Shown: one piece after another, positions 7,764 through 16,476 of the stretch
Position numbering within the stretch: position 1 is the first letter of the stretch
How the letters are laid out: each line of letters begins with the position of its first letter
Origin: Segatella oulorum JCM 14966
Lineage (GTDB): Bacteria; Bacteroidota; Bacteroidia; Bacteroidales; Bacteroidaceae
DNA: 34,236 nt
Assembly (NCBI RefSeq): GCF_000613785.1
Contig: NZ_BAJQ01000029.1
Coordinates: 1-34,236 of the forward strand
Direction of reading: 5' to 3'
Translations under genes and position numbers: made by a program
The notes under the pieces: generated by a model
The model's database searches: none
What the model saw: the letters and a program-made list of their open reading frames with translations, nothing else
Told to the model about the DNA's origin: nothing

Positions 7764-8264
7764 ATGAATCTACACGTTGTAAGAGAGATAGCCGTCTTTT
7801 TCATGCTGATGTTAGGCCAGGTGTTGGTGTTTAATCACATCCATCTGTTCAACTTTGCTACCCCTCTGCTCTACATCTACGCAGTGTTGCGCTATCCACG
7901 TGGCCTTTCTCGCAGCTTAGCTTTGCTGTTTAGCTTCGTAATGGGCGCCTTCATCGACATCTTTTCTAACACACCTGGTGTCACCATGGCCTCGCTCACG
8001 TTGCTCGGTCTCATTCAACCCAAGTTATTATTGCTGTTTGTTCAACGCGATAACACCGACGAATTTATCCCCTCAATAGAAGCCTTAGGCACCGCACGCT
8101 TCATTTATTACACCCTTTTCATGGTGCTCATTTACTGTCTATGCTTCTTCTCTCTCGAAAGTTTCAATTTCTTTAATTGGCAACAATGGCTGAAAAATGT
8201 GGGCGGAAGCATGGCGCTCACATCGCTTTTCATCATCATCATCGAAGGATTTCGATCGCGATGA
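7764..8264 (+). CDS. mreD: Rod-shape-determining membrane protein MreD
   Basis: A 166-residue integral membrane protein with five to six hydrophobic segments (VREIAVFFMLMLGQVLVFNH, FATPLLYIYAVLRYP, LALLFSFVMGAFIDIFS, FIYYTLFMVLIYCLCFFSL, GSMALTSLFIIIIEGF). It lies exactly between mreC and mrdA, and the GAFIDIFSNTPG motif is a recognisable MreD signature. ATG 7764 is preferred over TTG 7758. It works with MreC to hold the elongasome in the inner membrane. Identification rests mostly on position and topology, as the family is poorly conserved. Confidence 0.88.
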   Translation: MNLHVVREIAVFFMLMLGQVLVFNHIHLFNFATPLLYIYAVLRYPRGLSRSLALLFSFVMGAFIDIFSNTPGVTMASLTLLGLIQPKLLLLFVQRDNTDEFIPSIEALGTARFIYYTLFMVLIYCLCFFSLESFNFFNWQQWLKNVGGSMALTSLFIIIIEGFRSR

Positions 8265-8339
8265 CCGCCGCATCTCACCCCCACAACACCCCAAAAAGCA
8301 TATTCAACTTTTAATTTCATTTAGGTTTAGCTCGCATTT

Positions 8340-10190
8340 GTGAAGGATTTCAATTTAGATAATCGTCGTTTCGTCATTGGTGGTATAGCCTTAACCATTG
8401 TGTTCATCTATATCATCCGCCTTTTCACGATTCAGTTGTTAAGTGATGACTTTAAGAAAAACGCCGATAGTAACGCCTTCTTGAAGAAAATAGACTATCC
8501 CGCGCGTGGTGCCATCTACGACAGAAACGGGAAGTTGATGGTCTATAACCAACCGTCCTATGACATTATGGTGGTCATGAACGAAGCGAAGAACCGCCTT
8601 GACACCTTGGATTTTTGCAACACCTTAGGCATAACAAAAGCCTATTTCATCAAGCGTATGGATGATATTAAGGATAGAAACAAAAATCCTGGCTACAGTC
8701 GGTTCACCGAACAGCTTTTCATTCCCCAACTCTCCGATAAAGAATTTAGCGTCTTCCGCGAGAAGATGTTTCGCTTTCCAGGCTTCTACGTGCAACGAAG
8801 AAGTGTGCGACAATACACCTATCCCTATGCTGCTCACGTCTTAGGTGATGTGGGTGAGGTCTCGCCATCTAACATAGAAGAAGATAATTACTATCAGCCG
8901 GGCGATTATATCGGCAAACTTGGTGTCGAACGTTATTATGAAAAGGAGCTCAGAGGCGAAAAAGGTATTAAGATTATGCTGCGCGATGCACACGGAAGAG
9001 TGCAAGGAAGCTATCAAAATGGCAAGCTCGATCATCAGCCTGTTGCCGGAAAGAACCTCACATTAAGCCTTGATATTCCGTTGCAAGCCTTAGCCGAAAG
9101 GCTCTTAGAAGGAAAGATTGGCAGCATTGTTGCCATCGAACCTTCTACCGGAGAGGTGTTGGCTATGGCTTCATCGCCCACCTATGACCCGAGAACATTA
9201 GTCGGAAGAAATCGCAGTAAAGCCCATCTTGCCCTCTCACGCAACGTGTGGAAGCCGCTGCTCAACCGCTCTATCATGGGACAATATCCACCGGGGTCGA
9301 CTTTCAAAACCACGCAGGCGCTCACCTATCTCAGCGAAGGCATCATCCATCCCACCACGATGTTCACCTGCCACCACGGTTTTTATTATCGCGGTCTGCA
9401 CGTAGGTTGCCACGGACATGCCTCACCTTTAAACTTAATCGAGGCCATCAGCACGTCGTGTAACGCCTATTTCTGCTGGGGACTCTACTACATGATGGGC
9501 AACCGGCGCAAATATCCCAACGTAGACGCAGCGATGAATCGTTGGCGCGACTACATGGTCAGTATGGGATTTGGCTACAAATTGGGCGTCGACCTGCCGG
9601 GAGAGAAGCGCGGTCTCATCCCCAATGCCTCGTTTTACGACCGTGCTTATCACAATTCTTGGAACGGATTGACCGTTATTAGCATCTCCATTGGGCAGGG
9701 AGAAGTCAACCTCACCCCCCTACAGATTGCCAACCTTGGCGCAACCATTGCCAATCGCGGCTATTTCTACGTGCCTCATGTGGTGAGAAAAGTGCAAGGT
9801 CTGCCTTTAGACACCCTCTACACGCGCCGTCATGTCACCATGGCTAAGCCACGAGCCTATCAAACTGTGGTAGCAGGCATGCGCTCTTCGGCACTCCGGG
9901 GCACCTGCAAAGCCTTGGGACATCTTCCCTTTGACATTTGCGGAAAGACGGGAACCGCACAGAACCGAGGACAAGACCACTCCGTTTTCATGGGTTTTGC
10001 TCCCATGAATCAGCCCAAAATAGCCATTGCCGTGTATGTGGAAAATGGTGGCTTTGGTGCCGATTTTGCCGTGCCCATTGCCGGAGTGCTTTTCGAACAA
10101 TATCTAACCGGGAAATTATCTCCATCGGCTCAACGCATGGCCGATGCTTTACAACATCGCAGAATAGCTTATGGTTCGCACAACAGATAG
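8340..10190 (+). CDS. mrdA: Penicillin-binding protein 2 (elongasome transpeptidase)
   Basis: A 616-residue class B PBP that cross-links peptidoglycan during elongation. A membrane anchor lies at residues 11-33. The PBP dimerisation domain begins with YPARGAIYDRNGKLM. The transpeptidase domain carries the active-site S320-T-F-K323, SCN at 373-375 and KTG at 536-538. The family also shows GVERYYEKELRGEKG and VAIEPSTGEVLAM. The start is GTG at 8340, 75 bases after mreD. The 3' end overlaps rodA by 20 bases, which suggests translational coupling to its glycosyltransferase partner. Confidence 0.95.
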   Translation: MKDFNLDNRRFVIGGIALTIVFIYIIRLFTIQLLSDDFKKNADSNAFLKKIDYPARGAIYDRNGKLMVYNQPSYDIMVVMNEAKNRLDTLDFCNTLGITKAYFIKRMDDIKDRNKNPGYSRFTEQLFIPQLSDKEFSVFREKMFRFPGFYVQRRSVRQYTYPYAAHVLGDVGEVSPSNIEEDNYYQPGDYIGKLGVERYYEKELRGEKGIKIMLRDAHGRVQGSYQNGKLDHQPVAGKNLTLSLDIPLQALAERLLEGKIGSIVAIEPSTGEVLAMASSPTYDPRTLVGRNRSKAHLALSRNVWKPLLNRSIMGQYPPGSTFKTTQALTYLSEGIIHPTTMFTCHHGFYYRGLHVGCHGHASPLNLIEAISTSCNAYFCWGLYYMMGNRRKYPNVDAAMNRWRDYMVSMGFGYKLGVDLPGEKRGLIPNASFYDRAYHNSWNGLTVISISIGQGEVNLTPLQIANLGATIANRGYFYVPHVVRKVQGLPLDTLYTRRHVTMAKPRAYQTVVAGMRSSALRGTCKALGHLPFDICGKTGTAQNRGQDHSVFMGFAPMNQPKIAIAVYVENGGFGADFAVPIAGVLFEQYLTGKLSPSAQRMADALQHRRIAYGSHNR

Positions 10191-11650
10191 ACAAACCAGT
10201 GTGTTACGTGCCATCGATTGGTGGACAGTCGTCATCTATATTGCGCTACTCATCTTCGGATGGGTAAGCGTTTGTGGTGCCAGCTACACCTATGGCGATA
10301 CTGATATTTTCAGCCTTTCCACCCGTTCGGGCATGCAGATTGTGTGGATAGGCACCTCTTTATTCTTAGGCTTGGTGCTGCTTTTGCTGGATGATCGCTT
10401 CTATGACACCTTTGCCTACGTCATCTATGCAGCGCTTCTGCTCCTCCTTTTCCTCACCATTTTCAATCCACACGAGATAAAAGGCTCGCGTTCGTGGCTC
10501 GTTTTAGGTCCTTTGCGCTTACAACCTGCCGAATTTGCAAAGTTTGCCACGGCCTTAGCCATAGCAAAACTCATGGGCGGATATAACTTTAATATCCAAC
10601 GATGGAAAGATTTTGCGGCGGCCTGCGGAGTAGTTCTGCTCCCCATGCTCTTCATCATAGCCCAAAAAGAAACGGGGTCGGCCTTGGTCTATCTCTCGTT
10701 CTTCCTGATGTTCTACCGCGAAGGCATGCCAGGCAGCATCTTGTTCACCGGTGTGGCCATGGTGATTTATTTTGTGGTGGGCATCAAATTCGAACATGTG
10801 ACGCTATTTCAAACACCAACTTCGATGGGAGTTTTCATTGTACTTTTATTGGTACAAATCTTCTCATCGATTATGGTGAGGGTGTATTGTCGGCAGAAAA
10901 AAGCGATGTGGCTCATGTTAAGTGCGAGCTTAGGCATCACCTCACTGTTCCTTTTATGCTCGAATTATGTCATCCATTTTGATATTGTTTGGGTGCAACT
11001 CAGTCTTGCACTGGCCATGGTGGGCTATCTGCTTTATGCCTGGTTGCGCACACGTCTCAACAACTATCTCTTCATTGCGGCCTTTGCTCTTGGCTCACTC
11101 ACCTTTTTTTTATTCGGCCGACTATGTGCTCAACCACGTGCTTGAGCCCCACCAACGCGTGCGCATCAACGTGCTCTTAGGCTTAGACGAAGACCTGAAT
11201 GGCGCCGGTTACAATGTGCATCAGAGCGAGATTGCCATTGGGTCGGGCGGCCTTCAGGGTAAAGGCTTTTTGAATGGCACACAAACCAAGTTGAAGTTTG
11301 TGCCCGAACAAGACACCGATTTCATCTTTTGTACTGTGGGCGAAGAAGAGGGTTTCTTTGGTTCAGCGGGCGTGTTGATACTCTTTTTGCTGCTCATTTT
11401 GCGGCTTATCCACTTAGCCGAGCGACAACCTTTTGGCTTTGGACGCATCTATGGCTATTGCGTGTTGAGCATTTTCCTTTTCCATGTGTTTATCAATGTG
11501 GGCATGGTGTTAGGCTTAACACCCGTCATCGGCATTCCCCTGCCCTTCTTTAGCTATGGGGGTTCGTCGTTATGGGGCTTCACCTTCTTGCTTTTCATCT
11601 TCCTACGCATTGATGCCGGGCGCAACTTAGTGCACAACCACGCGCTTTAA
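10171..11650 (+). pseudogene. rodA: SEDS glycosyltransferase RodA, split by one frameshift
   Basis: RodA polymerises lipid II with PBP2. The first frame, from ATG 10171, gives the first eight or so membrane helices, with SRSWLVLGPLRLQPAEFAKFA and AQKETGSALVYLSF. It breaks down after LGSLTFF and stops at 11143-11145. The second frame continues from YSADYVLNHVLEPHQRVRIN through NGAGYNVHQSEIAIGSGGLQ, FVPEQDTDFIF and GIPLPFFSYGGSS to the stop at 11650. The break lies in a run of eight T at 11104-11111; seven T would give one protein of about 490 residues. A homopolymer of this length is a classic error site, and RodA is normally needed for rod growth. Confidence 0.9.
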
Positions 11651-11677
11651 CCGTCTCGTTCAAATGGTGTTTTTCGT

Positions 11678-12112
11678 ATGAACCATCAAGCTTTCACCAC
11701 GCTTTTAGCTGCCCACGACATTCGCCCGACAGCCAACCGATTGCTCATTGCGGCCACGTTAGCGAACGCTGCGTCGCCCCTTTCGATGAAAGAGATAGAG
11801 CAACAAATCCAATCCATAGACAAATCGAGCATCTCGCGCACACTCAATCTTTTCTATGCACACCATCTTGTGCACGCATTAGACGATGGAACGGGCAGTG
11901 TGAAATATGAGCTTTGCCATGCAAAGCATGCCGACAACGACGAAGATGCACATGTTCATTTCTTTTGTGAGCAGTGTCACCGCACTTTTTGTCTGCGCGA
12001 AACACCCTTACCCACGCTCACCTTGCCGGCCGATTACCTTGTTCAACAAGTGCAACTCATCGTGAAAGGCATTTGTCCTGCTTGTCGAACAAAAGGAAAA
12101 GCGCGTTTATAG
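11678..12112 (+). CDS. Fur-family metal- or stress-responsive repressor
   Basis: A 144-residue winged-helix regulator. The N-terminal DNA-binding domain (LLAAHDIRPTANRLLIAATL, SMKEIEQQIQSIDKSSISRTLNLF) is followed by the dimerisation domain with HVHFFCEQCHRTFCL. Cysteine pairs C97/C100 and C133/C136 form the structural zinc site; H92 and H94 are candidates for the sensory site. Whether it senses iron, zinc or peroxide cannot be told from sequence. It follows rodA by 27 bases on the same strand and may be read through from the mre cluster. Its stop overlaps the stop of the convergent hemerythrin gene. Confidence 0.9.
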   Translation: MNHQAFTTLLAAHDIRPTANRLLIAATLANAASPLSMKEIEQQIQSIDKSSISRTLNLFYAHHLVHALDDGTGSVKYELCHAKHADNDEDAHVHFFCEQCHRTFCLRETPLPTLTLPADYLVQQVQLIVKGICPACRTKGKARL

Positions 12113-13063
12113 CTTTACGTTTGAGATGTCGACCAAATGGTTGACAATCGCATAAATAGTGAGTCCGGCGGGCGAATGGATTTGCAATTTCCGTGCAATG
12201 TTGCGGCGGTGCGTAATTACCGTGTTCACCGAGATGCAGAGCTCGTCGGCAATTTCTTTATTGCTCAAGCCTTTCACGATACCAATAATGATTTCTCTTT
12301 CGCGGTCGCTCAGCTTCTCTTCAGCAGGCATTGTGGGATTGAGCATATTGGCAATGTTCAACGAAACACCTTGTTGACTGAGGTTTTTCTCCAACTGTCG
12401 AATGGCAGGCATAAAGATTTTGTCTTCGACATCCGAGTGTTGATTGAGCCAGGCCTCACTGTTGTAAATATCATAGAGCGTGGCAGTGAGCAGGTTGTTG
12501 TGCAATTCGTCCGACGGCAGATATTTAATAATGATGCTCTTCAGCTCGGAAAGACGCTGCTCCACCTGGCGATGGTGCTGCGAAAAGGTGTTGACATCGT
12601 AATTGTTCATCACTACCCCCTTCAACAACTGCTCCACATAGGGAAACACGGTCTTCTCTTCATAGCGCATGTGCTTAATGATTTCATGCGCATTCTCGTC
12701 GTAAAGCTTCAAAATAAACTGTGCCAAGCTGTCGTTTTCGTCCAACGCTTCGGCCAGCTCTTTGCGCATGAAAGGCAACTGAAACTCAATGTAATAGGCA
12801 TGCGAGGCTTTGAGATATTTGAGCAAAGTGGGCACAGAGATGTTCTCGGCCTCGTCCTTTCGATAATAACCATTAATGGCAAGATTAACAATAGCCAAGA
12901 ACGTATAGGTGTCAACGTCCTCGCTTTCGCACACCTCCTGCACGGTTTTATCGCCGAAACCCAAACTAATGCCAAAGCCACCAAGACTTTGTAAGATGTC
13001 GCAATTATCACGGATGATATCAATCATCTTATCTTCGGGCTCATATATCTTCTGATTTTTCAT
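12107..13063 (-). CDS. RIC/YtfE-like hemerythrin protein fused to a LuxR-type DNA-binding domain
   Basis: A 318-residue protein in three parts. Residues 12-60 resemble the ScdA_N/DUF542 segment of iron-sulfur repair proteins, but the expected Cys-Cys after the GI is replaced (GISLGFG). Residues 85-225 form a hemerythrin-like four-helix bundle with candidate di-iron ligands H88, H131, E135, H163 or H164, H209 and E213 (HMRYEEKTVFPY, HSDVEDKIFMP). Residues 248-312 are a LuxR/FixJ helix-turn-helix (LSDREREIIIGIVKGLSNKE, SVNTVITHRRNI). It is best read as a one-component regulator that senses oxygen, nitric oxide or iron state through the di-iron centre. It is transcribed from a -7 box at 13091-13098 and is convergent with the Fur gene, overlapping it by six bases. 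Confidence 0.85.
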   Translation of the reverse strand: MKNQKIYEPEDKMIDIIRDNCDILQSLGGFGISLGFGDKTVQEVCESEDVDTYTFLAIVNLAINGYYRKDEAENISVPTLLKYLKASHAYYIEFQLPFMRKELAEALDENDSLAQFILKLYDENAHEIIKHMRYEEKTVFPYVEQLLKGVVMNNYDVNTFSQHHRQVEQRLSELKSIIIKYLPSDELHNNLLTATLYDIYNSEAWLNQHSDVEDKIFMPAIRQLEKNLSQQGVSLNIANMLNPTMPAEEKLSDREREIIIGIVKGLSNKEIADELCISVNTVITHRRNIARKLQIHSPAGLTIYAIVNHLVDISNVKL

Positions 13064-13090
13064 AATGTATCTCCGCCATTTTTAGTGCTG

Positions 13091-13098
13091 CAAATATA
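13091..13098 (-). promoter_or_regulatory. -7 box of the hemerythrin/LuxR gene
   Basis: The minus strand reads TATATTTG, a TAnnTTTG match, 28 bases before the ATG at 13063. No convincing -33 element is seen. Confidence 0.55.
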
Positions 13099-13570
13099 GT
13101 AAAAAATCATAATTTCAGGTGCTTTTTGACGAAGATAATTGCATATAAGAGCACATTTTTGTGTCAATCCGCATACTTTTGCAGCTTTCAAGGCCTCTGC
13201 AACGCCCCTTTCCGCAACAATATTGCTTCACGCTTCACAAAAGATGTCCACCATAACGACGTAAACAAGGCCATATTGGTGAAGAATGTAGTCCACTTTC
13301 TCAGGTAAAATGATAGAGATTGTTGTGCAATAGGGCTGATTTTATTACATCCTTTCGCCGACATCAAAAAAGAGGCGGGAAAACATCGACAATAGCATTT
13401 ATATGAATCCCCAATTCCGCAGCATTATTCCTTGTGAGGTACTTTTATATATTGAAGTGACATTTTGGGGATTTATCCATTGATATGGGGATTTTCCGGG
13501 GTTCTTGGTTCTTGCATAGACATGAAATCCCCCACCCAAACCAATGGGAAAGTATGAAAAGCCACAAAGA
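13099..13570. other. Gene-free stretch with short inverted repeats
   Basis: There is no convincing coding sequence. A TACTTTTG box on the plus strand at 13174-13181 could start an orphan transcript. GGGGATTT at 13485-13492 and AAATCCCC at 13524-13531 are inverted, and further GGGGATT/AATCCCC copies lie at about 13405 and 13469. This may be the decayed edge of a mobile element. It forms the left border of the gpmA-ldhA island. Confidence 0.4.
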
Positions 13571-13571
13571 A

Positions 13572-13763
13572 ATGATGTAAATTCCACCGAAAGAAGTGAT
13601 ATTCTCGTTTTTAATTGCTACCTTTGTCATGTCAGATATTTTATTTGTTTTTTTGTTGGTAGCACCAAGATAGGTGAAAATTCTGACATATCCAAGTGTT
13701 TTGAAAACTTTGTTTCTCAAGCACTTGGAGTTCTCACAAGGGTTTATGCTGCGGAATTAAGGT
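13572..13763 (+). promoter_or_regulatory. Promoter and structured 5' leader of gpmA (direct repeat copy A)
   Basis: TACCTTTG at 13619-13626 is the -7 box. The predicted transcript starts at about 13632 and has a leader of about 130 bases. ATGTCAGA (13629-13636) pairs with TCTGACAT (13682-13689), and TCCAAGTG (13691-13698) pairs with CACTTGGA (13722-13729). The first stem begins at or just before the expected transcript start, so only part of it may be in RNA. The whole block, from AATTCC upstream to GCGGAATTAAGGT before the ATG, recurs at 16133-16326 at roughly 85 per cent identity by eye. Stem 1 is kept exactly and stem 2 nearly so. This makes a cis-acting RNA or operator plausible. Confidence 0.55.
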
Positions 13764-14510
13764 ATGAAAAGAATAGTATTAGTAAGACATGGCGAAAGCC
13801 TGTGGAACAAGGAAAACAGATTTACCGGTTGGGTAAATGTTGACTTGAGTGAGAAGGGTGTCGTTGAAGCGCAGAATGCCGGACAGCTAATGAAAGAGGC
13901 TGGCTTTCATTTTGACCGAGCTTACACATCCTATTTAAAACGTGCCGTAAAGACACTCAACATTGCTTTGGATACAATGGATCAGGATTGGATTCCCGTC
14001 AAGAAGTCATGGCGTCTTAACGAAAAGCATTATGGAGAACTGCAAGGGCTGAATAAGGCTGAAACGGCTGCTAAATTTGGAGATGAGCAGGTTTATCAAT
14101 GGAGGCGCGGCTTTGACGTAGCCCCTCGTTTGCTTGCTGATGATTCTCCTTTTAGCTCCACGCATGATCCCCGGTATAAGGATGTGCCTTCCGCACTATT
14201 GCCTAAAACTGAATCTCTGAAGGATTGCATTGCAAGGGTAATGCCTTACTGGGAATGTGAAATTTTCCCAAGCCTGATGGCCTGTGATCAGGTTATTGTC
14301 GTTGCACACGGCAATAGTCTTCGCGGCATTGTGAAGCATCTGAAACAGATTTCCGATACCGATATTTCATTACTCAATATCCCTACGGCAACCCCTTATG
14401 TGTTTGAGTTTGATAATAGTCTTCAGCTGCTTCGTGATTACTACTTGGGCGATCAGGAAGAGATACAGCGCAAGCAACAGGCTGTGGCAAATCAGGGAAA
14501 GAGACTTTAA
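13764..14510 (+). CDS. gpmA: 2,3-bisphosphoglycerate-dependent phosphoglycerate mutase
   Basis: A 248-residue cytoplasmic enzyme that interconverts 3- and 2-phosphoglycerate. The phosphohistidine motif LVRHGES (residues 6-12) is followed by [43 protein letters not shown] and the second catalytic histidine in [10 protein letters not shown]. Length is normal for the cofactor-dependent class. ATG 13764 follows directly on the duplicated leader. ldhA starts 33 bases after the stop on the same strand, so the two probably form one transcript coupling lower glycolysis to lactate. IS remnants and repeats on both sides suggest local rearrangement or acquisition. Confidence 0.95.
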   Translation: MKRIVLVRHGESLWNKENRFTGWVNVDLSEKGVVEAQNAGQLMKEAGFHFDRAYTSYLKRAVKTLNIALDTMDQDWIPVKKSWRLNEKHYGELQGLNKAETAAKFGDEQVYQWRRGFDVAPRLLADDSPFSSTHDPRYKDVPSALLPKTESLKDCIARVMPYWECEIFPSLMACDQVIVVAHGNSLRGIVKHLKQISDTDISLLNIPTATPYVFEFDNSLQLLRDYYLGDQEEIQRKQQAVANQGKRL

Positions 14511-14543
14511 TGAACCTATAAGTTTACGAATAATTTAAGAAAT

Positions 14544-15548
14544 ATGGTAAAAATTGCTTTCTTTGATGCCAAAAGCTACGACAGGGAATCTTTCGGGCAG
14601 ATAAATAAGGAGTATGGCTACGACATTCACTTTTACAAAGAACGGTTAAGTCTTGAGTCGGTAGAACTCGCCAGGGGCAAGGATGTTGTTTGCATCTTCG
14701 TGAACGACGAATGCAATGCCGCAGTGATTGACTGCCTGATAAGTATGGGAATCCAACTGATTGCTCTTCGCTGCGCAGGTTTCAACAATGTGGACATAAA
14801 GGCTGCCAAGGGTAAGATTCCTGTTGTAAGAGTGCCTGCTTATTCTCCCCATGCAGTGGCAGAATATGCTGTAGCCTTGATGCTGTCACTTAACAGGAAA
14901 ATATATCGTTCCGTATCACGAACCCGTGAAGGAAACTTCAAGCTGAAGGGACTCCTCGGCTTTGACATGTATGGCAAGACGGTAGGAGTGATCGGAATGG
15001 GTCGTATCGCGAGGGAGCTCGTCAAAATCCTTTATGGCTTCGGTATGAAGATTCTTGCCTATGACCTTCATCCCAAACCAGAGCTAACGGAACAATATGG
15101 CGTGAAATTCTGTAGTCTTGATGAGATTTATTCCCAATCCGATATTATTTCATTACATTGCCCTCTGACAGATGATACCCGCTTTATCATCAACAAGGAC
15201 AGTATTGCCAAAATGAAGGACGGCGTAATGATCATTAATACGGGGCGTGGAAAACTCATTCATTCAGAAGACCTTATCGCCGGACTCCATGCTCACAAGA
15301 TTGGGGCGGCAGGACTGGATGTCTACGAAGAAGAAAAGAACTACTTCTACGAGGACCGCTCGGACAGGATGATCGACGACGACAAACTTGCCCTCTTGCT
15401 GATGATGCCGAATGTAATCATCACTTCGCATCAGGCTTTCTTTACCAAGGAGGCCCTGCATAATATAGCAACCACCACCCTGGAGAATATTCGTAAGTTC
15501 AAGTATAACGAGGAATTAGAGAATATAGTACTGTACGTTGTCAAATAA
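14544..15548 (+). CDS. ldhA: D-lactate dehydrogenase (2-hydroxyacid dehydrogenase family)
   Basis: A 334-residue NAD-dependent enzyme that reduces pyruvate to D-lactate. The dinucleotide-binding GMGRIA is at residues 151-156. The catalytic triad is R235 (INTGRGKLI), E264 (LDVYEEEKNYF) and H296 (ITSHQAFFT). The features RCAGFNNVD, YSPHAVAEYA and the YEEEKNYFYEDRS loop are typical of fermentative LdhA rather than of glycerate or formate dehydrogenases. It follows gpmA and likely shares its promoter. The 3' side runs within 25 bases into an IS3-family remnant. The D-lactate specificity is inferred from family resemblance. Confidence 0.88.
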   Translation: MVKIAFFDAKSYDRESFGQINKEYGYDIHFYKERLSLESVELARGKDVVCIFVNDECNAAVIDCLISMGIQLIALRCAGFNNVDIKAAKGKIPVVRVPAYSPHAVAEYAVALMLSLNRKIYRSVSRTREGNFKLKGLLGFDMYGKTVGVIGMGRIARELVKILYGFGMKILAYDLHPKPELTEQYGVKFCSLDEIYSQSDIISLHCPLTDDTRFIINKDSIAKMKDGVMIINTGRGKLIHSEDLIAGLHAHKIGAAGLDVYEEEKNYFYEDRSDRMIDDDKLALLLMMPNVIITSHQAFFTKEALHNIATTTLENIRKFKYNEELENIVLYVVK

Positions 15549-15570
15549 AAGTGCACAACTGCAAATGTAG

Positions 15571-15819
15571 TTATTTATGCTGTAATATCATTCTTTTATT
15601 CTCAGAAATTCTTTTGTTGATTGAATTTTGCTTTATTGTTTCTCTTATTCTTTTAATTTTCTCCCCTTGGCCTAAATATACATCTCTAGGTGTAAGATTG
15701 TCCAACGATTCATGAAACCTCCTCTCATTATAGTATTTCACCCACCCATCAATAGCCTTTTCTAATTCAGAGGGACAGAAATAATACGCGAGTTCGGGAT
15801 AAAACTTTGTAGAGCTCAT
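15571..15819 (-). mobile_element. IS3-family transposase remnant (C-terminal tail)
   Basis: About 80 residues remain, including AIDGWVKYYNERRFHESLDN followed by LTPRDVYLGQGEKIKRIRE, the characteristic tail of rve-type integrase-core transposases of the IS3 family. The DDE catalytic core is missing, so it is dead. It abuts the oppositely oriented IS982 fragment at about 15819, so at least two insertions and a deletion have occurred here. Confidence 0.8.
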
Positions 15820-16111
15820 GCCTCGTGTATTCTTGAGTATCCAACTCGTTCATGGCCTAAAGGCTAAGATGAAGAACAAGCTGATGCCCATGTGGGATAA
15901 GATAATGTTAAGAAAACGCTATATCATCGAGAGCATCAATGAACTCTTGAAGAATAAAGCTAACCTCGTACACTCGCGACATAGCTTAATACACAACTTC
16001 ATCATGAACCTATGTTCTGCCCTAACAACCTATTGCTTTTTTGATAATAAACCTGAAGCACTCCCTGTTTATGTCGAAAAATCAAAGCAGTTAGAACTAT
16101 TTGCATACTAA
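15818..16111 (+). mobile_element. IS982-family transposase remnant (C-terminal tail)
   Basis: About 90 residues remain, with AKMKNKLMPMWDKIMLRKRY, IIESINELLKNKANLVHSRH and the ending LCSALTTYCFFDNKPEALP, which match the C-terminal third of IS982 transposases. The catalytic N-terminal two thirds are gone. Past the stop, TTATCCCGCGCTCGCG at about 16114-16129 resembles the outer end of such elements, and the copy B repeat begins immediately after it. Inactive. Confidence 0.8.
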
Positions 16112-16132
16112 GCTTATCCCGCGCTCGCGTAT

Positions 16133-16326
16133 AATATGATAAATTCCTCCGAAAGAAGTGATATTCTCGATTTTTAATTGCTACCTTTGTCATGTCAGAT
16201 TTTTGCTTACTTGTTATGTTTGCAGCACCAAGATAGGTGAAAATTCTGACATATCCAAGTATTTTGAGGATATTATTTCCCAGGCACTTGGAGTTCTTAA
16301 AAGATTTTATGCTGCGGAATTAAGGT
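16133..16326 (+). repeat. Orphan second copy of the gpmA promoter/leader (direct repeat copy B)
   Basis: Same orientation as 13572-13763. TACCTTTG at 16182-16189, ATGTCAGA at 16192-16199 pairing with TCTGACAT at 16245-16252, and TCCAAGT at 16254-16260 pairing with ACTTGGA at 16286-16292 are all kept. The end matches (GCTGCGGAATTAAGGT), but GAAATATC follows where copy A has the gpmA ATG, so no gene is driven. It is either a relic of a second gene with the same leader or the far border of a duplicated or transposed segment. Confidence 0.75.
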
Positions 16327-16392
16327 GAAATATCAAACGAAGTAAACTGTATTTGCAATCAGACGAAATCGATTTCAAAGCATATAAAGACT

Positions 16393-16431
16393 ATAAAAGG
16401 AGCAAATCTGACATGGATTTGCTCCTTTTAT
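16393..16431 (-). terminator. Terminator of nhaD
   Basis: A perfect 16-bp inverted repeat (16393-16408 with 16416-16431) encloses a seven-base loop; the arm is ATAAAAGGAGCAAATC. On the minus strand it ends in a CTCCTTTTAT tract 46 bases after the nhaD stop. The A/T-rich outer stem makes it potentially bidirectional, so it would also stop any transcript started in copy B. Confidence 0.85.
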
Positions 16432-16476
16432 AAGGATGAGAAAGGCACAAAGGCTTACCTTTGTTCAACAAAAAGT

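Noticed and set aside
12137..12994. 285-residue plus-strand frame opposite the hemerythrin/LuxR gene
   Set aside because: This is the antisense shadow of a clearly recognisable gene.
13126..13308. 60-residue plus-strand open frame right of the hemerythrin gene promoter
   Set aside because: It overlaps the divergent promoter region, has no recognisable features and lies in a decayed stretch; coding is not supported.
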